Below, piece after piece: positions 13,999 to 20,054 of a stretch of 20,054 nucleotides of DNA. The notes under the pieces are model-generated. The model did no database searches. It was not told the origin of the DNA and worked only from the letters and a program-made list of their open reading frames with translations. The stretch's first letter is position 1; every line of letters starts with the position of its first letter. Source of the DNA: JAHDDH01 sp963922775. GTDB taxonomy: Bacteria; Bacteroidota; Bacteroidia; Cytophagales; Amoebophilaceae. The DNA lies in NCBI GenBank assembly GCA_963922775.1, contig CAWUJG010000016.1:1-20054 (forward strand). The letters run 5' to 3'. The position numbers and the translations under genes are program-made.

Positions 13999-16827
13999 TT
14001 GGAAAAAAAATCTGAGGAAAAATGCCAAAAACAGGTAGAACAAAAAATTGAAATTTGGGGTGCAAGAGAAAATAACCTAAAAGATATCAACCTAACTATA
14101 CCTAAAAATAAACTTATTGTAATTACAGGCGTAAGTGGAAGCGGAAAGTCATCTATTGCTTTTGATACACTGTATAAAGAAGGAAAACGCCGATATATGG
14201 AAAGTTTTTCTGCCTATGCAAGGTATTTTTTAGGGAATATAGAACGGCCAGATGTAGATAAAATAGATGGTCTAAGCCCAGTAATAGCCATACAACAAAA
14301 AACAACAATAAAAAATAATCGATCTACAGTAGGAACTACCACAGAAATATATGACTTTTTACGGCTAATATATGCTAAAATAGCAGATGCATACTCCTAC
14401 ATTAGTGGAAAAAAAATGGTAAAACAAACACAGGAAAATATGAAAGAAATGATTCAAAAAAAATTTTTTGCACAACATATCCTATTACTAGCACCCTTAG
14501 TAAGGGGAAAAAAAGGAAATTACCAGGCATTATTTCAAACCATACATAAAAAAGGATTTACAAAAATACGCATCAATGGCAAAATACAAGATATAGATGT
14601 AGATAAACAGCTTGATCGCTATAAAATACATAATATAGAACTAGTTATCGATCATTTATATGTTGATAAAGATAATTTTGACAGATTACGTAAATCTTTA
14701 GCCACAGCATTAAAAGAAGGGAATGGACTAGCATTATTACAAGATGAAAATAAAACACTACACTACCTTTCCCAAAAACTGATGGACCCCCAAAATGGGC
14801 TTGCTTATGAAGAACCTGCACCCAATCATTTTTCTTTTAACTCTCCCTACGGTGCTTGCCCCACTTGTAATGGCCTGGGAGAAACAATAAGCCTTAACCT
14901 AAAAAATATTATTCCCAATAATAAGCTCAGTATACAACAAGGAGGCATTATTCCATTGGGTACGTATAGGCCTTCAAATCAATTTAAAAAAATTCAAGTG
15001 TTGTTGTACCACTATAACCAAGACATAAATACTCCCATAAATAATTTTCCAGAACAACTGCTCAAAACCATACTATATGGCACACAAAATAACCCAGAAA
15101 TATACCATGATACAGATATAGATGATGATTTTACATATAAAGGTTTAATGGAATATCTTCAAAAAAGAATAAAAGAAGATGAAGATACATGGGTCATACA
15201 AAAAACATGCGAAAGCTGTAAAGGAGGAAGGTTAAAAAAATCTTCTTTACATTTTAAAATAGCAGAAAAAAACATTTTTGAGCTCAGTAAAATGGATTTA
15301 AAAAAACTTCAAAAATGGCTACAAGAAGTAGAAAAAAAACTAACAGAAAAACAACAGATTATTGCCTATGAACCACTAAGAGAAATACAAAAAAGATTAA
15401 AATTATTGTTAGATATTGGACTATCATATTTAACATTACATAGACCATTAAAAACACTCTCTGGAGGTGAAACACAACGTATAAGACTAGCTACACAAAT
15501 TGGTACACAATTGGTAGGAGTACTCTATATTTTAGATGAACCAAGTATTGGTTTACATCAACAAGACAATGAAAAACTTATACAAGCACTTCAAAGTTTA
15601 CGTGATTTAGGCAATACGGTTTTAGTAGTAGAACATGATAAAGACATGATGCTTGCTGCAGATCATATTATAGATATAGGCCCTAAAGCAGGTATACATG
15701 GAGGTAAAGTGATAGCAGCAGGCAGCCTATCAATGCTAAGAAAAAATGCACAGCAAAGCATAACCACACAATATTTACACGAAAAAATAAATATTCCTAT
15801 ACCTCCGCAGAGAAGAAAAGGTAATAATAAAAATATTTTATTAGCAGGATGCCATGGACATAATTTAAAAAATGTAGACTTGAAAATACCCTTAGAAAAA
15901 TTTATTTGTATAACAGGCATGTCTGGCAGTGGAAAATCTACATTAATACATGATACCCTCTTTCCTATTTTAAATAAACATTTTTATAGAGCAATACGTG
16001 AACCCTTGCCTTACAAAAATATTCAAGGATTAAACCATATAGATAAAGTAATAGCCATAGACCAATCTCCTATAGGCAAAACATCAAGATCTAACCCAGC
16101 TACATATACAGGTGTTTTTACAGAAATTAGAAATATTTTTTCCCTTACTCCAGAAGCCAAAATGTATGGTTATAAGCCAGGTATATTTTCTTTTAATACC
16201 AATGGAGGAAGATGTGAAACATGCGAAGGAGCAGGGCTTAAAACCATAGAAATGGAATTTTTATCTAAAATATATATTCTATGCGAAACATGTCAGGGAA
16301 AAAGATACAATCAAGCTACATTAATGGTACATTACAAAGGAAAAAATATATCAGATGTTTTAAATATGACTATAGAAGATGCAGCCCTATTTTTTGAAAA
16401 ATATCCAAACATAAAAAATAAATTACAAGCCCTGCAACACGTAGGCCTAGGCTACCTTACCCTAGGCCAATCATCCACTACACTATCAGGAGGAGAAGCA
16501 CAAAGAGTAAAACTAGCCTCAGAACTAGCCAAAAAAAATACAGGAAAAACCATTTATATTTTAGATGAACCTACCACAGGACTACATTTTCAAGATATTG
16601 AACAACTACTCACCATACTACACCATCTTGTAGACCAAGGCAATACAGTAATTGTAATAGAACATAATATGGATGTAATTAAAACAGCAGACCATATTAT
16701 TGACATAGGTCCTGATGGAGGAATAGAAGGAGGAGAAATTATTTGCCAAGGCAAACCAGAAGATATATTAGATAATAAAAAAAGTTATACTGTAAAATTT
16801 CTTAAAAAAGAACTGAAAGGCAGATAA
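13999..16827 (+). CDS. uvrA: Excinuclease ABC subunit A
   Basis: Damage-recognition ATPase of nucleotide excision repair, acting with UvrB. It has two ABC modules. First: Walker A GVSGSGKSS near residue 44, ACPTCNGLG, CESCKGGR, signature LSGGETQRIRLA and Walker B ILDEPSIGLH. Second: GMSGSGKST, the zinc module CETCEG...CETCQGKRYN, LSGGEAQRVKLA and ILDEPTTGLH. The 942 aa length is typical. The only plausible start in frame is TTG at 13999, which gives a short charged extension before IEIWGARENNL. The CxxC pair that precedes FSFN in E. coli UvrA is missing (LMDPQNGLAYEE here), leaving only CPTC of that zinc site; I believe other Bacteroidota also vary here but cannot verify it. The helicase gene follows after 67 bases and may be co-transcribed. 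Confidence 0.96.
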   Translation: MEKKSEEKCQKQVEQKIEIWGARENNLKDINLTIPKNKLIVITGVSGSGKSSIAFDTLYKEGKRRYMESFSAYARYFLGNIERPDVDKIDGLSPVIAIQQKTTIKNNRSTVGTTTEIYDFLRLIYAKIADAYSYISGKKMVKQTQENMKEMIQKKFFAQHILLLAPLVRGKKGNYQALFQTIHKKGFTKIRINGKIQDIDVDKQLDRYKIHNIELVIDHLYVDKDNFDRLRKSLATALKEGNGLALLQDENKTLHYLSQKLMDPQNGLAYEEPAPNHFSFNSPYGACPTCNGLGETISLNLKNIIPNNKLSIQQGGIIPLGTYRPSNQFKKIQVLLYHYNQDINTPINNFPEQLLKTILYGTQNNPEIYHDTDIDDDFTYKGLMEYLQKRIKEDEDTWVIQKTCESCKGGRLKKSSLHFKIAEKNIFELSKMDLKKLQKWLQEVEKKLTEKQQIIAYEPLREIQKRLKLLLDIGLSYLTLHRPLKTLSGGETQRIRLATQIGTQLVGVLYILDEPSIGLHQQDNEKLIQALQSLRDLGNTVLVVEHDKDMMLAADHIIDIGPKAGIHGGKVIAAGSLSMLRKNAQQSITTQYLHEKINIPIPPQRRKGNNKNILLAGCHGHNLKNVDLKIPLEKFICITGMSGSGKSTLIHDTLFPILNKHFYRAIREPLPYKNIQGLNHIDKVIAIDQSPIGKTSRSNPATYTGVFTEIRNIFSLTPEAKMYGYKPGIFSFNTNGGRCETCEGAGLKTIEMEFLSKIYILCETCQGKRYNQATLMVHYKGKNISDVLNMTIEDAALFFEKYPNIKNKLQALQHVGLGYLTLGQSSTTLSGGEAQRVKLASELAKKNTGKTIYILDEPTTGLHFQDIEQLLTILHHLVDQGNTVIVIEHNMDVIKTADHIIDIGPDGGIEGGEIICQGKPEDILDNKKSYTVKFLKKELKGR

Positions 16828-16845
16828 AATAATTACACACAAAAA

Positions 16846-16870
16846 ATATTCAAGTAAATAATTTGAATAT
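16846..16870. repeat. Inverted repeat between uvrA and the helicase gene
   Basis: Arms ATATTCAA (16846-16853) and TTGAATAT (16863-16870) pair perfectly and can be extended inward by a G-U and a U-A pair. The plus strand has no T-run after it; the T-run lies on the minus-strand side. It may be a leader hairpin or an operator. Confidence 0.35.
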
Positions 16871-16894
16871 AGATAGAAAAAAAACAACGCTATA

Positions 16895-19594
16895 ATGCTA
16901 CACATCTATCGTGCTTCAGCAGGGGCAGGAAAAACACACACCTTAGTATTATACTATATAAAATTAGTTTTACAAAAACCTGTTGACTTCAAAAAAATTT
17001 TAGCCATAACATTTACCAACAAGGCTACAGATGAAATGAAAAATAGAATTTTATCTACACTTTTCAATCTATCGCAAGGCAAAGAAAAAAATATTGCCAA
17101 TCAACTCACAAAAACTACTGGATTAAAAACTTATGCTGAAATTCAAAAACAAGCAAAAAAAGTACTTAACTATATTTTACATCAATATGATGATTTTTCT
17201 ATATGCACTGTAGATAGTTTTTTCCAAAAAATTATACATGCTTTTATTTATGAATTAGGTTTAGAAATACATACCTTATCATTAAACCTAACTCCAGCAT
17301 TACAATATATGGAAGAAAAATTTTTTTCACAACTAAAAAAAAGTAATTTATCTGCTATGCTATCCTTTGCACAAAACAAATTGTTACAAGGAAAATCTTG
17401 GGATATCAAAAAAAATATTTTAGCACTAGGTAAAGAAATTTTTTCTCCACAATATTTAAAACAAGAACAAAATATACTACAAGACCTCAAAAATCCAAAA
17501 AATAGTGAACAATTTACAACTATTCTATACCATATTATACAACATGTTGAAAATCAAAAACAATATTTTAGTCAATATTTTATACATACTATGCAAACAC
17601 AACAATTGCAAGTACAAGATTTTGCTTATGGAAAAAATGGTGTAGCTGGATATTTTGAAAAATTATCGCAAAAACAATATACAATTCCACCTCCAACACA
17701 AAGAATTATACAAGCTCTAAATGATAAAAATTTTTGGTATAGCAAAAATGCTGAAAAAAAAGAAAAAATTATAGCAATACACAAAAAACTTCAACAATGT
17801 TTACAACAATGGTTGGATTTTTATCAAAAATATGCTCAATATTACCATACAGCACAAACCATTCAAAACTATATCTATATATTTAGTATTATAAAAAAAC
17901 TACAGGACTATTTAAAAGACTATAGAAAAAAACATAAGGTTATATTCATTACAGACACAATAAATATATTAAAAAAAATTATTGATAAAAATGATACACC
18001 ATATATTTATGAAAAAATAGGCAATCATTATCAGCATTTTTTGATAGATGAATTTCAAGATATTTCTTCCATGCAATGGAAAAATCTTTTACCTTTAGTA
18101 CAAAATGCTTTGGCAGAAGGATACCAGAGTATGTTAGTCGGAGATCCTAAACAAGCAATATACAGATGGAGAGGAGGAGATTGGCATTTACTACAAAAAA
18201 AAATATTAGAAGATTTTAATCCTAAACAAGTTCAAGTAAACCACCTAAACTATAACTTTAGAAGCTCGAAAACAATTGTAGATTTTAATAATCAATTTTT
18301 TTTTCAAGCAGCAAAAATTTTAAAAACCGTACTCAATGAAGATATACAAAATTTAACACAAACAGATATCGTAGAAAATATATATAAAACTGTAGAACAA
18401 ACAAAAGTAAAAAACAAAAAAGGATTATTCAGCATACAAATTATAACCAAAGAAAATATAAACAAGACCATTATATCATTAATTGAAAAACTACAAAATC
18501 ATAATATTGCATTAAAAAATATAGCTATACTAGTACGTAACCATAAAGAAGCCCAACATATCCTTAATCTTTGTAATGACAAACAAAATAATAATGTAAA
18601 TAAAACATATCAATACCATGCCATAGCTTCCACATCATTACAGTTAAAAAAATCAGTTTTTATAAACATTATTATAGCTGCCATAAACTATCTTCAAAAT
18701 GAAAAAAATACTATTGCAAAAGCTACATTAGTCAGTTTATACCAACAATATATACTAAACCATCATTTTAGTTTTGAAAGTATTAGTGATAATTTTCTGC
18801 CCAAAGCATTTATAACACAAAAAAATCAGCTTTCCTCCTACCCTATTTTCGATTGTGTAGAAAACATTATACAAATATTTCAGCTTTCCAACCAACATTC
18901 ACTCCCATACCTTGTTGCATTACAAGAATCCATACAACAATGGAGCAATCAACAAAACACCACAAACCAAGAAATGTTTTTACAATGGTGGGAAGATATA
19001 GGACAAAATACTTCACTTCCATTTACAGAAAACCAAGAAGCTATACAGATATTAACGATACATCAAGCCAAAGGTTTACAATTTCATACTGTAATTATTC
19101 CATTTTGTGACTGGAACTTAGATCATATGCCACAAAAATCTCCAATTTTATGGTGTAAGAATACACAAAAACCATTTAATTATTTACACAGCTTACCTAT
19201 TCCCTATAGTAAATCTCTACAAAATACATACTATGCCCAGGCTTATGCAGAAGAAAAATGTAATATTTATATAGACCATTTTAATCTACTTTATGTAGCT
19301 TTTACACGGGCAAAAAATAGATGTTATGTTATGCTTCCACAAAAAAAATCATCCACAGCAAAAAAAATAACAACAATAGATGAACTAATTTTAAATACCT
19401 TATCTGTAAAATCTTCTGATATATGTTGGAATAAGTATTGGGATAAAAAAAATACATATTTTTTTATGGGTAAAGAAATACCAGAAAACAAAAAAGATAA
19501 CATAAAAACATCTGAGCATAAAATTACCTTAAAAAAATACTATACAGCAAACAATATAATGTTTTATAATAGTAAAAAGACAAAAAATATTTAA
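16895..19594 (+). CDS. addA: UvrD/RecB-type DNA helicase (AddA-like), C-terminus shortened
   Basis: Superfamily 1A helicase of the kind that forms RecBCD/AddAB double-strand-break repair enzymes. All helicase motifs are present: Walker A ASAGAGKT (7-14), ITFTNKATDEM, CTVDSFFQKIIHAF, LIDEFQD around residue 385, VGDPKQAIYRWRGGD, NYNFRSS, TIHQAKGLQFHTVIIPF and YVAFTRAKNR around 801. Only about 90 residues follow the last motif. AddA/RecB relatives usually have a further 150-300 residues with a PD-(D/E)XK nuclease (GxxD...DYK); none is visible here or in the bases after the stop. The protein may therefore be a helicase without its own nuclease, or truncated by rearrangement. Its downstream flank is a dead toxin gene and an Rpn copy. 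An AddB-type partner is not in the window. Confidence 0.85.
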   Translation: MLHIYRASAGAGKTHTLVLYYIKLVLQKPVDFKKILAITFTNKATDEMKNRILSTLFNLSQGKEKNIANQLTKTTGLKTYAEIQKQAKKVLNYILHQYDDFSICTVDSFFQKIIHAFIYELGLEIHTLSLNLTPALQYMEEKFFSQLKKSNLSAMLSFAQNKLLQGKSWDIKKNILALGKEIFSPQYLKQEQNILQDLKNPKNSEQFTTILYHIIQHVENQKQYFSQYFIHTMQTQQLQVQDFAYGKNGVAGYFEKLSQKQYTIPPPTQRIIQALNDKNFWYSKNAEKKEKIIAIHKKLQQCLQQWLDFYQKYAQYYHTAQTIQNYIYIFSIIKKLQDYLKDYRKKHKVIFITDTINILKKIIDKNDTPYIYEKIGNHYQHFLIDEFQDISSMQWKNLLPLVQNALAEGYQSMLVGDPKQAIYRWRGGDWHLLQKKILEDFNPKQVQVNHLNYNFRSSKTIVDFNNQFFFQAAKILKTVLNEDIQNLTQTDIVENIYKTVEQTKVKNKKGLFSIQIITKENINKTIISLIEKLQNHNIALKNIAILVRNHKEAQHILNLCNDKQNNNVNKTYQYHAIASTSLQLKKSVFINIIIAAINYLQNEKNTIAKATLVSLYQQYILNHHFSFESISDNFLPKAFITQKNQLSSYPIFDCVENIIQIFQLSNQHSLPYLVALQESIQQWSNQQNTTNQEMFLQWWEDIGQNTSLPFTENQEAIQILTIHQAKGLQFHTVIIPFCDWNLDHMPQKSPILWCKNTQKPFNYLHSLPIPYSKSLQNTYYAQAYAEEKCNIYIDHFNLLYVAFTRAKNRCYVMLPQKKSSTAKKITTIDELILNTLSVKSSDICWNKYWDKKNTYFFMGKEIPENKKDNIKTSEHKITLKKYYTANNIMFYNSKKTKNI

Positions 19595-19609
19595 GATAAA
19601 TTTTTTCAA

Positions 19610-19735
19610 CTAGATATCTATATAAGGATCAAGTATATTTAAGGCATAAATATGTTTAAAATCTGAAGTATTTCTTGTAATAAGTTCAAATTACATAAAA
19701 GAGTAGTTGCAGCAATAATAGATCTCCTAAAGTTG
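19610..19735 (-). pseudogene. Remnant of a VapC-type PIN-domain toxin
   Basis: On the minus strand, the last frame reads ELITRNTSDFKHIYALNILD and ends at a TAG (19610-19612). Just upstream, in another frame, is SIIAATTLLCNLNL, and before that, in a third, LGDL. Together they match the C-terminal half of PIN toxins (G-D-x-I-I-A-A-T-A-L ... L-I-T-R-N-x-x-D-F ... L-x-x-P). The segments are in different frames with a TAA between two of them, so the gene is broken by at least two frameshifts, and its N-terminal half is not recognisable. No VapB-like antitoxin was seen. It lies antisense between the shortened helicase gene and the second Rpn gene. Confidence 0.65.
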
Positions 19736-19973
19736 TAAAAATATTCATCTTTATCTACTAGTTTTGAGGTATTTATTTGACAATTATTACTATCACTACC
19801 GATTAGAGTTAGAAAAAATTATTTTTTACAAAAATTTAGTTAAAATTAAAACATGAATACATACTTTTTTTGTTAAATATTTTATTTGTTTTTACAAAAA
19901 TATTTGTATACTACAAATGTATTTACAATTAAAAAATAATAATTATGTTATAAGTCTTTAATTTTATTAAGCT
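19736..19973. other. Non-coding AT-rich region ahead of the second Rpn gene
   Basis: With the toxin remnant, this completes a 379-base stretch (19595-19973) without an intact gene. I see no recognisable protein in any frame. It may include the erased N-terminal half of the toxin gene. The one clear structure is the dyad at 19896-19924, listed separately. Confidence 0.4.
19896..19924. repeat. Inverted repeat upstream of the second Rpn gene
   Basis: A perfect 7-bp stem (19902-19908 with 19912-19918, TAC loop) extends outward to 13-base arms with 11 of 13 matching. It ends 50 bases before the Rpn ATG. It could be an operator, a leader hairpin or an element end; I do not find the same sequence next to the first Rpn copy. 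Confidence 0.4.
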
Positions 19974-20054
19974 ATGCAAAAATTATCAAGATCTGGAGGA
20001 AAATTTGCAGATCCAAAAGTAGACATGACCTTTAAAATGCTTTTAGGAGAAGAA
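19974..20054 (+). CDS. Second Rpn-family nuclease gene, cut off by the window end
   Basis: Only 27 codons are visible, but they contain FADPKVDMTFKMLLGE, the same opening as the Rpn protein coded at 10290-11255. Bases 20010-20035 are identical to the complement of 11191-11216 (26 of 26). Over the 47 matching bases I count four differences, all at third codon positions and three of them silent. The first eleven residues before that block differ from the other copy. The ATG start is clear. Whether the rest of the gene is intact cannot be seen. Confidence 0.8.
   Translation, partial: MQKLSRSGGKFADPKVDMTFKMLLGEE

Noticed and set aside
18853..19110. Plus-strand open frame inside the helicase gene
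   Set aside because: Out of frame with conserved helicase motif V coding; no recognisable product.

Overview
The window is a gene-dense, strongly AT-rich stretch (about 30% G+C by eye) full of long A/T homopolymers. Several protein families point to Bacteroidota: an ActA/ActB alternative complex III pair, a short MenE, a YbeY with a Bacteroidota-style zinc motif, a Bacteroidota-type monofunctional aspartate kinase and a TAnnTTTG-like promoter box. AT-richness, eroded domains, a decayed toxin gene and two copies of an Rpn-type nuclease suggest a reduced, host-associated genome, perhaps near the Amoebophilus/Cardinium side of the Cytophagales. The lineage is inferred from family resemblance, not from a search.

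Left part (1-4053): the 3' part of a membrane protein carrying a dead histidine-kinase-like module and an intact (p)ppGpp-hydrolase HD domain; an aspartate kinase with unusual substitutions; and, convergent to it, an RluD-type pseudouridine synthase.

Centre (4312-10281): a closely spaced rightward unit of a hotdog thioesterase (MenI-like), isochorismate synthase (MenF), a six-haem ActA and the Fe-S protein ActB. The first two belong to menaquinone synthesis and the last two to a menaquinol-oxidising complex. The complex III operon stops after actB: a leftward Rpn-family nuclease begins 8 bp downstream, and actC-F and the oxidase genes usually found next are absent from the window.

Right part (10290-20054): ribH and ybeY overlap by 4 bp; menE is convergent to ybeY with a good terminator candidate for menE; then a tiny lipoprotein-like gene, uvrA, and a RecB/AddA-type helicase that ends where a nuclease domain would be expected. 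After it lie a frameshifted VapC (PIN) toxin remnant and the start of a second Rpn gene, in opposite orientation to the first and nearly identical to it at the N-terminus. The block from ribH to the helicase is thus bracketed by inverted Rpn copies, with signs of breakage at both ends (a cut-off operon at one, a shortened helicase and dead toxin at the other).

No tRNA, rRNA, CRISPR array or standard IS element was recognised. The items most worth pursuing are the pseudo-kinase/(p)ppGpp-hydrolase fusion and the Rpn-bracketed block.
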